From DATJKD01 sp963728295 (GTDB taxonomy: Bacteria > Pseudomonadota > Gammaproteobacteria > Steroidobacterales > Steroidobacteraceae), in NCBI GenBank assembly GCA_963728295.1, contig CAVSKB010000006.1:248001-312000 (forward strand): DNA of 64,000 nucleotides, in the 5' to 3' direction. Below the pieces are notes generated by a model, which was given only the letters and a program-made list of their open reading frames with translations, made no database searches and had not been told where the DNA came from. A program made the translations under genes and the position numbers. Positions 1 through 10,342 of this stretch are shown one piece after another (within the stretch, counting starts at the first letter, position 1; the number at the start of each line of letters is the position of its first letter).

Positions 1-242
1 CGCCGCGCGCCGTCGAAGTTGGTGCTATCATGCGCGCCCATTTGCGCGACCTTTACGCCTTTTACGGGGAGGCGGCGGGGGTCAGGATCGCGCGCAAACA
101 CATCGGATGGTATTGCCGCGATCGCGCAGATGCGCAGCTCTTTCGTCAATCGGTGATGCAGGCATTGTCGGCAACGGCGCAACTCGAACTGGTGCGAGAG
201 TATTTCGACACACTGGACGATGCGACCGCCGCCGCGGCCTGA
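1..242 (+). CDS. dusB: tRNA-dihydrouridine synthase B, C-terminal end (cut by window edge)
   Basis: The window opens inside this gene; only about the last 80 residues are present, in frame from base 3. The tail carries the DusB signature of an FYGE segment followed by RIARKHIGWY, which belongs to the C-terminal helical tRNA-binding domain. The flavin-binding TIM barrel lies outside the window. DusB reduces specific uridines in tRNA to dihydrouridine using FMN and NADPH. The next gene is fis, the same dusB-fis order as in Escherichia coli, where the two are cotranscribed. An internal ATG at 30 is not the true start. Confidence 0.9.
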   Translation, partial: PRAVEVGAIMRAHLRDLYAFYGEAAGVRIARKHIGWYCRDRADAQLFRQSVMQALSATAQLELVREYFDTLDDATAAAA

Positions 243-272
243 ATCATCGAGCAGAATCGGGGGTCGGTGCCA

Positions 273-569
273 ATGGCGCCACGTAAGAAGATCAGGTCAC
301 GACGCGACACAGTACGCAGCGCGACATTCAACGGCCGCAGCATTCCGCTGCGCACGCACACCGAGCAGGCGCTCGACAGCTACTTCACAAGCCTGAATGG
401 CCATCGGCCGGGGCATCTCTACGACCTCGTGATGCGCGAGGTCGAGGAGCCGCTGTTCCGGGCCGTGCTCGGCTACGCCGAGGGCAACCAGAGCCGCGCC
501 GCGGACATCCTCGGTATCAACCGCGGCACCTTGCGCAAGAAGCTCAAGAACTACGGCATCTCCGGCTGA
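273..569 (+). CDS. fis: Nucleoid-associated DNA-binding protein Fis
   Basis: A 98-residue protein whose last 45 residues form the Fis helix-turn-helix, with the typical NQSRAADILGINRGTLRKKL core and a following LKNYGI end. The middle helix (YDLVMREVEEPLF) matches the dimer and invertase-contact region. The N-terminus is basic and about as long as in other gammaproteobacteria. Fis bends DNA and activates rRNA and other growth-phase genes. I chose the ATG at 273 because a GGGGG purine run lies about 9 bases before it; an in-frame GTG at 267 is too close to that run. It follows dusB by 30 bases and is likely cotranscribed. Confidence 0.95.
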   Translation: MAPRKKIRSRRDTVRSATFNGRSIPLRTHTEQALDSYFTSLNGHRPGHLYDLVMREVEEPLFRAVLGYAEGNQSRAADILGINRGTLRKKLKNYGISG

Positions 570-644
570 GGTGATGCCGGCCGAATCTGTCCGCGCCCGC
601 CGTGATTGGCGGAGGCGCACGATTGTCGCTGCAGGGGACGCAAC

Positions 645-2207
645 TTGACCATAACCATACGTCGCGCGTTGCTGAGCGTGTCGAGCAAGGAAGGTCTCGT
701 GGACTTCGCTCGCGCGCTTCGCGAGCGCGACGTCAGCCTGCTCTCCACGGGCGGCACCGCGGCGCTCCTGCGTGCGGAAGGTGTCGAGGTCACCGACGTG
801 TCGGCCGTGACCGCCTTTCCCGAGATCATGGACGGGCGTGTCAAGACCCTGCACCCGCTGATCCATGGCGCTCTCCTCGGCCGGCGCGGCGTCGACGAGC
901 CGGTCATGCAGCAGCACGGCATAGAGCCGATCGACCTCCTCGTCGTGAATCTCTATCCGTTCTCTGCGACCATCGCCAGGCCCGGCTGCAGCTTCGAGGA
1001 TGCGATCGAGAAAATCGACGTGGGCGGGCCCGCAATGGTGCGCGCCGCGGCCAAGAACCACGACCGGGTGACGGTGGTGGTCGATCCGCTCGACTACGGT
1101 ACGGTGCTCGCGGAGATCGATCGCGGCAATGGCGCGGTCTCGCCCGAGACCCGCCTGCGGCTCGCCGCCAAGGCCTACGCGCACACAGCGCAGTACGACG
1201 CTGCCGTGGCGGGATGGCTCGACGGCGAGGTTCGCGGGGCGCGGCAGGAGTTTCCCGAGCTGCTGTCGCTGCAGTTCCGCAAGCGCATGGACCTGCGCTA
1301 TGGCGAGAACCCGCATCAGCAGGCCGCGTTCTACGTGGCTGGCGACGCGCAGGGAGCGGGCGCGGGTTCGGCCTCGCAGATCCAGGGCAAGGAGCTCTCC
1401 TACAACAACCTCGCCGATGCGGACACGGCCTTCGAGTGCGTGCGGCAGTTCGCTGCGCCCGCGTGCGTCATCGTCAAGCACGCGAATCCCTGCGGCGTGG
1501 CAGTCGCCGCCAGCCTGCGGGAAGCCTATGACCTCGCCTACCGCACCGACCCTACCTCGGCCTTCGGCGGCATCATCGCCTTCAACCAGCCGCTCGACGG
1601 CGGCACCGCTCGCGCCGTTCTCGAGCGTCAGTTCGTCGAGGTGCTGATCGTGCCGGGGGCGGACCCGGAGGCGCGCGAAGCCTGCGCGCGCCGGGATAAC
1701 GTTCGCCTGCTGGTGACTGGCGGCCTCGCGCCCTCGAACGCGCGCTTCGAACTCCGCAGCGTGAACGGCGGGCTACTGGTGCAATCGCGCGATACCGGCA
1801 TGGTTGAACGCGAGGCGCTTCAGGTCGTGACGAAGCGCACGCCGACGCACCAGGAGCTCGACGATCTGATGTTCGCCTGGCAGGTGTGCAAGTTCGTCAA
1901 ATCGAACGGCATCGTGTTCGCGCGCGACGGCGCCACGATCGGCATCGGCGCTGGACAGATGAGCCGGGTCGTCAGCTGCAGAATCGCCGGGATGAAGGCG
2001 CGCGATGAAGGTATCGACCCCACGGGCTCGGTGATGGCCTCCGACGCGTTCTTCCCGTTCCGCGACGGGCTGGACGCGGCGATCCTTCAGGGGATCACGG
2101 GGGTCATCCAGCCCGGAGGGTCGAAGCGCGACGCCGAGGTCATCGCGGCCGCGGACGAGCACGACCTCGCGATGGTGTTCACCGGCATGCGCCACTTCCG
2201 GCATTGA
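645..2207 (+). CDS. purH: Bifunctional AICAR transformylase / IMP cyclohydrolase
   Basis: This cytoplasmic enzyme does the last two steps of IMP synthesis: formyl transfer from 10-formyl-tetrahydrofolate to AICAR, then ring closure. The N-terminal MGS-like cyclohydrolase domain begins RRALLSVSSKEGL (residues 5-17). The transformylase part shows the conserved KHANPCG motif and AFGGIIAFN. Length from the chosen start is 520 residues, normal for the family. The start is TTG at 645 with a GGGGAC ribosome-binding site at 634-639; reading further upstream would add 13 non-conserved residues. The stop overlaps the start region of purD, so the two are translationally linked. Confidence 0.95.
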   Translation: MTITIRRALLSVSSKEGLVDFARALRERDVSLLSTGGTAALLRAEGVEVTDVSAVTAFPEIMDGRVKTLHPLIHGALLGRRGVDEPVMQQHGIEPIDLLVVNLYPFSATIARPGCSFEDAIEKIDVGGPAMVRAAAKNHDRVTVVVDPLDYGTVLAEIDRGNGAVSPETRLRLAAKAYAHTAQYDAAVAGWLDGEVRGARQEFPELLSLQFRKRMDLRYGENPHQQAAFYVAGDAQGAGAGSASQIQGKELSYNNLADADTAFECVRQFAAPACVIVKHANPCGVAVAASLREAYDLAYRTDPTSAFGGIIAFNQPLDGGTARAVLERQFVEVLIVPGADPEAREACARRDNVRLLVTGGLAPSNARFELRSVNGGLLVQSRDTGMVEREALQVVTKRTPTHQELDDLMFAWQVCKFVKSNGIVFARDGATIGIGAGQMSRVVSCRIAGMKARDEGIDPTGSVMASDAFFPFRDGLDAAILQGITGVIQPGGSKRDAEVIAAADEHDLAMVFTGMRHFRH

Positions 2208-2209
2208 GC

Positions 2210-3487
2210 ATGCGCGTCCTCATCGTCGGCGGCGGCGGACGCGAGCACGCGCTCGCCTGGAAGGTGTCGGAGTCCGCGCGGGTCACGCAGGTGTACGTCG
2301 CGCCCGGTAATGCGGGCACCGCCCTCGAGCCGCGCGTGCGTAACGTCGCAATTCCGGCCGACGATTTGCCGGGCCTGCTCCGTTTCGCGCGCGAGGAGCG
2401 GATCGATCTCACGATCGTCGGGCCCGAAGGCCCACTTGTCGCGGGAATCGTCGACGCCTTCGCAGGCGCAGGGTTGCGGTGCTTCGGTCCGGTCGCGGCA
2501 GCCGCGCGGCTCGAGGGATCGAAGGCCTATTCCAAGGCCTTTCTCGAGCGCCACGCGATCCCAACCGCGGCGTATGCGACCTTCACGCGTGCGAGCTTCG
2601 ACGCGGACTGGATACGCGCGCAGCGCGCGCCGCTCGTCGTCAAGGCCGACGGCCTCGCGGCCGGCAAGGGCGTCGTGATCTGTGAATCGCCGGACGAGGC
2701 GAGCGCGATTGCGCAAGCGATGTTCGCGGGACGGTTCGGCCCTGCCGGCGACGTGGTCGTGGTGGAGGAGTTCCTCGAGGGCGAGGAAGCGAGCTTTATC
2801 GTCATGGTCGACGGGCGCCACGTGCTGCCGCTCGCGACATCGCAGGATCACAAGCGGCTCCGCGACGGCGATCTCGGGCCGAACACCGGCGGCATGGGCG
2901 CGTATTCGCCCGCGCCGGTCGTAACGCCTGCCATCCACGAGCGCGTGATGCGGGAAGTCATGTGGCCGACCGTGCGTGGCCTGGCAGCAGAAGGCACTCC
3001 GTACGTGGGTTTCCTGTACGCGGGCCTCATGATCGCGGGCGACGGTACGCCCAGGGTGCTCGAGTTCAACTGCCGGTTCGGCGACCCCGAGACGCAGCCG
3101 ATCCTGATGCGGCTGCGATCCGACCTGACCGTGCTCGTCGACGCGGCGCTCGACGGTCGCCTCGCGGACGTCGACGTCGACTGGGACCCGCGCGCGGCCG
3201 TCGGCGTCGTGCTGGCGGCCGACGGCTATCCGGAAACCGCCCGCAAGGGCGAGGTGATCCACGGGCTCGACACGGCGGCGCACCTGCCGGGCAAGGTGTT
3301 TCATGCGGGCACGGAGCGCCGTGGCGACGATGTCGTCGTGAGCGGCGGACGGGTGCTCTGCGCGGTGGGGCTTGGTGACGCCGTGCGTGCGGCGCAGGCG
3401 CAAGCGTATTCTCTCGTGAGCGTGATCGGCTTCGACGCGATGCAATTCCGTCGCGACATCGGCTACCGTGCGATCGCCCGGGAATGA
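2210..3487 (+). CDS. purD: Phosphoribosylamine-glycine ligase (GAR synthetase)
   Basis: Second step of purine synthesis: ATP-dependent joining of phosphoribosylamine and glycine. At 425 residues it has the expected length. It opens with the MRVLIVGGGGREHALAWK nucleotide-binding loop and carries an ATP-grasp fold, with KADGLAAGKGVV near residues 141-152, the EEFLEGEEASF segment, and the metal site RVLEFNCRFGDPE. The ATG at 2210 begins two bases after the purH stop. A TTG at 2204 is in frame but lies inside the purH end. The purH-purD pair is a common gammaproteobacterial operon. Confidence 0.96.
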   Translation: MRVLIVGGGGREHALAWKVSESARVTQVYVAPGNAGTALEPRVRNVAIPADDLPGLLRFAREERIDLTIVGPEGPLVAGIVDAFAGAGLRCFGPVAAAARLEGSKAYSKAFLERHAIPTAAYATFTRASFDADWIRAQRAPLVVKADGLAAGKGVVICESPDEASAIAQAMFAGRFGPAGDVVVVEEFLEGEEASFIVMVDGRHVLPLATSQDHKRLRDGDLGPNTGGMGAYSPAPVVTPAIHERVMREVMWPTVRGLAAEGTPYVGFLYAGLMIAGDGTPRVLEFNCRFGDPETQPILMRLRSDLTVLVDAALDGRLADVDVDWDPRAAVGVVLAADGYPETARKGEVIHGLDTAAHLPGKVFHAGTERRGDDVVVSGGRVLCAVGLGDAVRAAQAQAYSLVSVIGFDAMQFRRDIGYRAIARE

Positions 3488-3524
3488 ATTGACCTGGCTC
3501 CGAGCCAGTTTTCCAGGGGGGCAC

Positions 3525-5168
3525 ATGCTGAGAATCGTCGTGGCACTGCTTGCGCTGGCCGGACCCATGGCGGATGCGGAAGTCACCATCCTGACGGCGG
3601 ATCGCATCCACACGATGAGCCCCGCCAGGCCGACGGCCACCGCCATCGCCTGGGACGCAAGAGGTCGCCTGCTGATGGTTGGCAACGCGCAGTCGTTGCG
3701 CCAGACCTTTCCGGAGGCGCGCATTCTGGACGCCACGGGTATGACCGTGCTCCCGGGCCTGATCGACGCGCACGGGCACATCATGAGTCTCGGCCTGGCG
3801 CTGATGCGCGCGGATCTCGTCGGTGCGTCGACCAAGGATGAGGCGATTGCGCGGCTGCGCGAATTCGCGCGCACGCTGCCCGCGGGCGCGTGGCTCCTCG
3901 GCCGGGGCTGGGATCAGAACGACTGGCCCGGAAAGTCGTACCCGACCGCCGCGGATCTGGACGCGGCGTTTCCGGAGCGCCCGGTCTGGCTCGAGCGTAT
4001 CGACGGTCACGCCGGCTGGGCCAATACCGCCGCGATGCGTGCCGTGCCTCGCGACCTCGGCGGCGAGTGGCAACCCGATGGCGGACGAATCCTGCGCGCC
4101 GACGGCCGTGCCACCGGCATCTTCATCGACACCGCGGTCTCACTCATCGACGCCGTCGTTCCACCACCGGACGCCGCGACGCGCGCCGAAGCCCTGGCCC
4201 GCGCGCTGGCATCGGCTGCGTCCGTCGGGCTCACGGGCGTACACGACATGGGCGTGTCGGTCGAGGACCTCGCCCTGTACCGGCAATTCGCCGACGCCGG
4301 CAAGCTGAGCCTCCGTATCACCGCCTATGCGGACGGCGATAGAGCCGCACTCGCCGCGCTGTGCAAGTCCGGCCGGTACTTTCATCCGTCGGGCCGACTG
4401 CGGATGGCCGGTGTCAAGCTGTATGCCGACGGCGCGCTGGGCAGCCGTGGCGCGGCGATGCTGGCCGACTACCATGACGAGCCAGGCCAGCGTGGCTTGC
4501 TCGTGACGGAGCCGGCCGCGCTCGAAGCTGCGATGGTCAAAGCGCGCGATTGCGGCGTGCAAGTGGCGACCCACGCGATCGGCGACCGTGCGAACCGCAA
4601 CGTCCTCGACGCCTATGCTCGCGTCATCGGGTCCTCGGCGGCGCCGAAGCGCTGGCGCATCGAGCATGCCCAGATCGTCTCGCCGATCGATATTCCCCGG
4701 TTCGCGAAGCAGGGCGTGATCGCCTCGATGCAGCCGATCCATGCAACGTCTGATGGGCCCTGGGTCGAGTCGCGGGTCGGCCCCGAGGGGCTGGCCGGCG
4801 CCTATGCGTGGCGGCGTTTCCTGGACAGCGGCGCGAAGCTCGCCTTTGGCTCGGACTTCCCCGTCGAGTCCGATGATCCGCGGCTCGGCATCTATGCAGC
4901 GATCACGCGTGAGGACCTCGACGGCCAGCCGCCTGGCGGCTGGCTTTCCGATCAGCGGCTGACCGCGGCCGAGGCGCTGCAGGGCTTCACGGCGGGCGCG
5001 GCATACGCCGGGTTCGCCGAGGCCGAGGTCGGCCGACTCGCGCCCGGGTTGCGGGCCGACTTCGTCCTGATCGAGGGCGATCCGCTTGCGGTTGCGCCGC
5101 GCCGCATTCCCGAACTGCGGATTCGTGCCACGTGGCTCGACGGGCAAGCCGTCTATGCAGCCGACTGA
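3525..5168 (+). CDS. Exported amidohydrolase (amidohydrolase 3 / YtcJ-like family)
   Basis: A 547-residue metal-dependent hydrolase of the COG1574 type. The first 20 residues (MLRIVVALLALAGPMADAEV) look like a cleavable signal peptide, so it probably acts in the periplasm. Visible family motifs are DAHGHIMSLG (metal-binding His pair), KLYADGALGSRGA, THAIGDRANRNV, RIEHAQIV and AFGSDFPVE (catalytic Asp). Start ATG 3525 has an AGGGGG site at 3514-3519. Family members hydrolyse N-substituted formamides or related amides; the substrate here cannot be told. It follows purD by 37 bases but has no functional link to it. Confidence 0.85.
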   Translation: MLRIVVALLALAGPMADAEVTILTADRIHTMSPARPTATAIAWDARGRLLMVGNAQSLRQTFPEARILDATGMTVLPGLIDAHGHIMSLGLALMRADLVGASTKDEAIARLREFARTLPAGAWLLGRGWDQNDWPGKSYPTAADLDAAFPERPVWLERIDGHAGWANTAAMRAVPRDLGGEWQPDGGRILRADGRATGIFIDTAVSLIDAVVPPPDAATRAEALARALASAASVGLTGVHDMGVSVEDLALYRQFADAGKLSLRITAYADGDRAALAALCKSGRYFHPSGRLRMAGVKLYADGALGSRGAAMLADYHDEPGQRGLLVTEPAALEAAMVKARDCGVQVATHAIGDRANRNVLDAYARVIGSSAAPKRWRIEHAQIVSPIDIPRFAKQGVIASMQPIHATSDGPWVESRVGPEGLAGAYAWRRFLDSGAKLAFGSDFPVESDDPRLGIYAAITREDLDGQPPGGWLSDQRLTAAEALQGFTAGAAYAGFAEAEVGRLAPGLRADFVLIEGDPLAVAPRRIPELRIRATWLDGQAVYAAD

Positions 5169-5181
5169 CTCGCCTGAACGC

Positions 5182-6075
5182 CTACGAATGGCTGAGGCGG
5201 CTCTGAGCCGATGTTTTTGACTGCTCGCGCCGCTCACGCGCGATGAGGTAGAGCCCCGTGCAGATCACGACCGCGCCACCCGCGAGCGTGATCGCGCCCG
5301 GCAGCACGTTCCAGATCACGAGGTCGAGCATCACCCCCCAGAGTAGCGCCGTGTATTCGAACGGCGCGACGACCGACGCGGGCGCGCTGCGGAAGGCCTC
5401 GGTGATCAGGTGCTGCGCCGTCGCTCCCAGAAAGCCGATGCCGACGATCAGCGGCAGGTCCGACAGCAGCATCGACCGCCAGCCCGGCAGCGCGAGAAAC
5501 CCCGCGCCGATGCTGAGGAACAGCGTGAAATAGAAGACCAGGCTTTCCCTCGTCTCGGAGCGCGACAGGACTCGCAGTGCGATCGCGCTCACTGCGTAAC
5601 AGACCGCCGACAGCACGGCGGCCAGCCCGCCCAGGGTCGCCCATCCGGCGCCGGTGGGACGCAGCATCACCAGCACGCCTGCCAGACCGACGGCGATCGC
5701 GACCCACTGCCCCATCGCCACGTGCTCGCGCAGCAGCGGCATCGACAGCGCCGCGATGAGCAGCGGCGCGCACATGAAGATCGAATAGGTGTCGGCGAGC
5801 GACAGGTGTTGCACCGCGAAGATGAACGACCACAGCATCACCACACCGATGGCCGCGCGACCGAGGTGCCAGTGCCAGCGCCGGGTCTGCAGCCGGTGCC
5901 AGCGCCCGCGGATCAGGAACGGCAGGAGCAGAAACGGCAGCGACGCGAGGCCGCGGAGCGTAGTGACCTGCATCGGCGGATAACGCTCGACCAGGAGCTT
6001 CATCAGCGCGTCCATGGCCGAAAACAGCGCCACCGCGCACATCATCGCGGCGATGCCCCGAGGGCGCGGACTCAC
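5182..6075 (-). CDS. EamA-family (DMT superfamily) transporter
   Basis: A 297-residue integral membrane protein with about ten hydrophobic segments arranged as two EamA repeats. The N-terminal half starts with AMMCAVALFSAMDALMKLLVERYP and the second half has YAVSAIALRVLSRSETRES followed by further membrane helices. Such proteins export or import small metabolites; no substrate can be read from sequence. The start is GTG at 6075, one base after the rho stop, so it is likely the third gene of a trxA-rho-eamA transcript. The C-terminal tail is basic and cytoplasmic. Confidence 0.85.
   Translation of the reverse strand: MSPRPRGIAAMMCAVALFSAMDALMKLLVERYPPMQVTTLRGLASLPFLLLPFLIRGRWHRLQTRRWHWHLGRAAIGVVMLWSFIFAVQHLSLADTYSIFMCAPLLIAALSMPLLREHVAMGQWVAIAVGLAGVLVMLRPTGAGWATLGGLAAVLSAVCYAVSAIALRVLSRSETRESLVFYFTLFLSIGAGFLALPGWRSMLLSDLPLIVGIGFLGATAQHLITEAFRSAPASVVAPFEYTALLWGVMLDLVIWNVLPGAITLAGGAVVICTGLYLIARERREQSKTSAQSRLSHS
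5198..5216 (+). terminator. Weak candidate terminator after the amidohydrolase gene
   Basis: A short hairpin CGGCT-CTG-AGCCG is followed by ATGTTTTT. It lies 30 bases after the amidohydrolase stop, inside the 3' end of the convergent EamA gene. The stem is only five pairs, so this is weak. Confidence 0.3.
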
Positions 6076-6076
6076 A

Positions 6077-7507
<1,431 letters not shown>

Positions 7508-7511
<4 letters not shown>

Positions 7512-7836
7512 AGCTTGCCGTCCAGGAACGCAGACAACTCGGCCTTGCGGACCGCGCCGATCTTCTGACCCTCCGCCTTGCCGTTCTTGAACAGGATCAG
7601 GGTCGGGATGCCGCGGACGTTGAACTTCATTGGCGTTTTCGGGTTCTCGTCGACGTTGATCTTCGCGATCGTCACCTTGCCGGCGTACTCCGTCGCGATC
7701 TCGTCGAGAATCGGGGCGATCATCTTGCATGGGCCACACCACTCGGCCCAGAAATCGAGCAGCACCGGCTGCGGCGACTTGAGGACTTGTCCTGTTCGAA
7801 GCTGGCATCGGTGACATGAACGATCTGCTGGCTCAC
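7508..7836 (-). CDS. trxA: Thioredoxin 1 (one-base frame break near the N-terminus)
   Basis: A thiol-disulfide reductase with the WCGPCK active site and FNVRGIPTLILFKNG containing the conserved cis-Pro. The start GTG at 7836 has a GGAGGT site eight bases before it and gives MSQQIVHVTDASFEQD. After that codon one base is missing near 7789, and the rest (VLKSPQPVLLDFW onward) continues in the adjacent frame to a stop at 7508. Restored length is about 109 residues, normal for TrxA. The trxA-rho order, with rhlB divergent, matches E. coli. An essential-type gene broken like this suggests a sequencing error. Confidence 0.9.
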
Positions 7837-8145
7837 CAGAGATGACCTCCGCAGGCATGGTTGTCTGATTGGGCCTTGGTTTGGGGTGCGCTATGCGGGC
7901 CGGTTCGCGCGGGTCGGGTGACTGCGCGTCCCGTGTAAGGCAAACTATCTGAGATTGCTGGCAAAAAAAGTGCTTCTGAGCCGTGAACTCTTGGATCCCG
8001 TCCGCTGGCGAGGGAGTCGGAAATGCAGGCCCGGCTGGCCGGCGATTCATGATGGCGGGGGCGGAATCACTTATCCGTTCGTTGCCGATATTTGAACCCG
8101 CACTCGGGTAATTTGCAAGTGCATGGCGGTCAAACTGGCTAGCTG
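7837..8145. promoter_or_regulatory. Divergent trxA / rhlB intergenic region
   Basis: This 309-base region separates trxA (leftward) from rhlB (rightward) and must hold promoters for both. It is locally less GC-rich, with an A-run at 7963-7969. I see no strong sigma-70 hexamer pair, no sigma-54 site and no terminator. A leftward open frame extends trxA upstream through here but has no family similarity and is an artefact of the frame break. Confidence 0.5.
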
Positions 8146-9602
8146 ATGTCAGACACGCATCTCACGGACGTTTCGTTCACCAATCTACATTTACCCGAAG
8201 CTCTCGCGCGCGGCATCGCCGACGCGGGATTCGAGCGCTGCACGCCGATCCAGGCGCAGACGTTGCCGAGGGCGCTCGCCGGCTATGGACGTGGCCGGCC
8301 AGGCGCAGACGGGCACCGGCAAGACCGCGGCATTCCTCGTCGCGCTGTACGCCGACGCTGCTGCGTCGCGAGGTGCCGCCGACGCGCGCCAGTCAGCGCA
8401 CCGCGCGCCCTGATCCTCGCGCCGACGCGCGAGCTCGCCGTGCAGATTCACAGCGACGCGGAGATCCTCGGGCAGTACACCGGCCTCACGCTCGGACTCG
8501 CCTTTGGCGGCGTCGATTACGAAAAGCAGCGCCGGGACGCTCGAGGCCGGCGTCGACGTCCTGATCGGCACGCCGGGGCGGCTCATCGATTTCTTCAAGC
8601 AGCACGTCTTCGACCTGCGCCGCGTGCAGGTGCTGGTGCTCGACGAAGCGGACCGCATGTTCGATCTGGGCTTCATCGCCGACATCCGCTACATCCTGCG
8701 GCGGCTGCCGCCGCCCGAGGAGCGACTCAACATGCTGTTCTCGGCGACGCTGTCCCAGCGCGTGCTGGAGCTCGCCTACGAGCACATGAACGATCCGGAG
8801 CTCGTGCGGATCGAGCCGGACAAGATGACGGTCGACCTCGTCCGCCAGTCGATCTATTTCCCGTCGATGGACGAGAAGCCGCGGCTGCTCGTCGGGCCTG
8901 CTGCGGTCGATGGACCCGCACCGCACGATGGTCTTCGTCAACACGCGGCGCGGCGCCGAGGAGCTCGAAACCCTGCTGCAAGTGCGAACGGCATCAATGC
9001 CGAGGCGATCTCGGGCGACGTGCCGCAGCAGCAAGCGCCTGCGCATGCTGCGCGACTTCCACAGCGGCGACCTCGCGGTTCTGATCGGCACCGACGTCGC
9101 CTCGCGCGGCCTGCACATCCCCGACGTCAGCCACGTATTCAACTACGACCTGCCGCAGGACCCGGAAGACTACGTGCACCGCATCGGGCGCACGGCACGC
9201 GCCGGCGCCGATGGCGATGCCATCAGCCTCGGTTGCGAGGACTACGCGATCTCGCTGCCCGACATCGAGGACTACATCGGGCGCAGCATTCCGCGCGCCG
9301 CGATGACCGAAAACCTGCTGGCCGAGATCAAGGTCCCGCCGCGCGAGCGCCGCCGCTACGATGGCGGCGGATTCGGTGCGCGTCGCGGCGGCCCCGGCGG
9401 CGGGCGACGCGGCGGACCTGGCGGTAGCCGGCGCAGCGCGCCGCCGCCACGACGTACCCACGCTCGCGGGGACAGTCCGACATCCGAGCCACCCAAGCCC
9501 GCGCCGAGTCAGAACCCAACGGGTGACGAGGGCGCTTCGACGGAGAGCGGACCCCGACGACGTCGACGACGCCGGCGCAACGGCCCGCGGACGGACGCCT
9601 AG
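8146..9602 (+). CDS. rhlB: ATP-dependent RNA helicase RhlB (multiple frame breaks)
   Basis: A DEAD-box helicase. All motifs are present in order but spread over three frames: CTPIQAQTLP (Q motif), AQTGTGKT (Walker A), APTRELAVQIH, GTPGRL, LDEADRMFDLGF, SATLS, GTDVASRGLHIP and HRIGRT. The order and wording match E. coli RhlB closely, and the position opposite trxA-rho is conserved. Frame changes fall near 8288, 8355-8400, 8537, 8900 and 8985-9035, at least five in all. The C-terminal tail is rich in RGG and Arg, then Pro and Glu, as in RhlB proteins that bind RNA and the degradosome. Breaks are probably sequence errors, since trxA and rho alongside are also broken. Confidence 0.85.
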
Positions 9603-9604
9603 AT

Positions 9605-10342
9605 TTACAGCAGCTGTTCCAGCCGGTCGATGCCGTTGATCCCCGGCACCGGAGCGCGCGGCGGCTGCGTCGAGTCGGGTCGCAACACCTGGTAGAGCCA
9701 GCGTACGCCGGCGTCGCGCGCCGCTCGCAGCACCGCGGGGCTGTCGTCGACGAACAGCGTCGTGGCCGGATCGATGTCGTGCCGGGCGGCAATTCGCAAC
9801 CAGAAGTCACGGTGTTCCTTTGGCGCACCGACCACGTGCGAAGAGACGAGCAGATCGAAATACCGGCCGATGCCGGTCTTACCGTCCTTGACGGCGAGGG
9901 CCTTGGGATGTGCATTGGTCGTCAGCAGGCGCCGCTTGCCGAGCGCGCCAAGCCGGTGGAGGAACTTTTCCGACCCGGGCAGGAATTGGATGTGCTCGCG
10001 AAACTCCATCTTGAGCGCCGCGATGTCGAGTCCCAGCTCGGCCGTCCAGTGATCGACGCAATACCATTCGAGCCGCCCGCGCCAGGCGTCGATTCTGGGT
10101 AACAGCTGCTCGAGCGCCTTTTCGACCGAGATATCGTGCAGCGCTCCATAGCGCTGCGGCACGACCTCGAGCCAGAAGTAGTTGTCGAAGCGCAGATCGA
10201 GCACCGTGCCGTCCATGTCGAGGCAGACCGCTTCGATCTGCGCCCAGACGGGCGGATCGAACGGCGCAGGCGGACGGTCGGCGGCGACTTCCACGGGCGA
10301 GACCAGGTCCTTACGTGCCCGCGCTCCGCTCGACTTTGTCAT
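9605..10342 (-). CDS. yrfG: HAD-family GMP/IMP 5'-nucleotidase (YrfG-like)
   Basis: A 245-residue HAD phosphatase. Motif I is LDMDGTVLDLRFDNYFW, motif II is the TTNAHPKALAVK stretch, motif III Lys lies in GAPKEHRDFW, and motif IV is FVDDSPAVL. The FDNYFW wording and length match E. coli YrfG (NudJ-independent GMP/IMP nucleotidase). It is a soluble enzyme that dephosphorylates purine mononucleotides. The ATG at 10342 lies 32 bases inside the end of the dioxygenase gene, so the two leftward genes overlap and are cotranscribed. An upstream extension in the same frame is unrelated to the family. Confidence 0.85.
   Translation of the reverse strand: MTKSSGARARKDLVSPVEVAADRPPAPFDPPVWAQIEAVCLDMDGTVLDLRFDNYFWLEVVPQRYGALHDISVEKALEQLLPRIDAWRGRLEWYCVDHWTAELGLDIAALKMEFREHIQFLPGSEKFLHRLGALGKRRLLTTNAHPKALAVKDGKTGIGRYFDLLVSSHVVGAPKEHRDFWLRIAARHDIDPATTLFVDDSPAVLRAARDAGVRWLYQVLRPDSTQPPRAPVPGINGIDRLEQLL

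Noticed and set aside
297..1481. A 394-codon leftward frame across fis and purH
   Set aside because: Antisense to two clear genes; composition is that of a shadow frame.
3538..3556. TGGCACTGCTTGCG as a sigma-54 site
   Set aside because: GG and GC are eight, not ten, bases apart, and it lies inside the amidohydrolase signal peptide codons.
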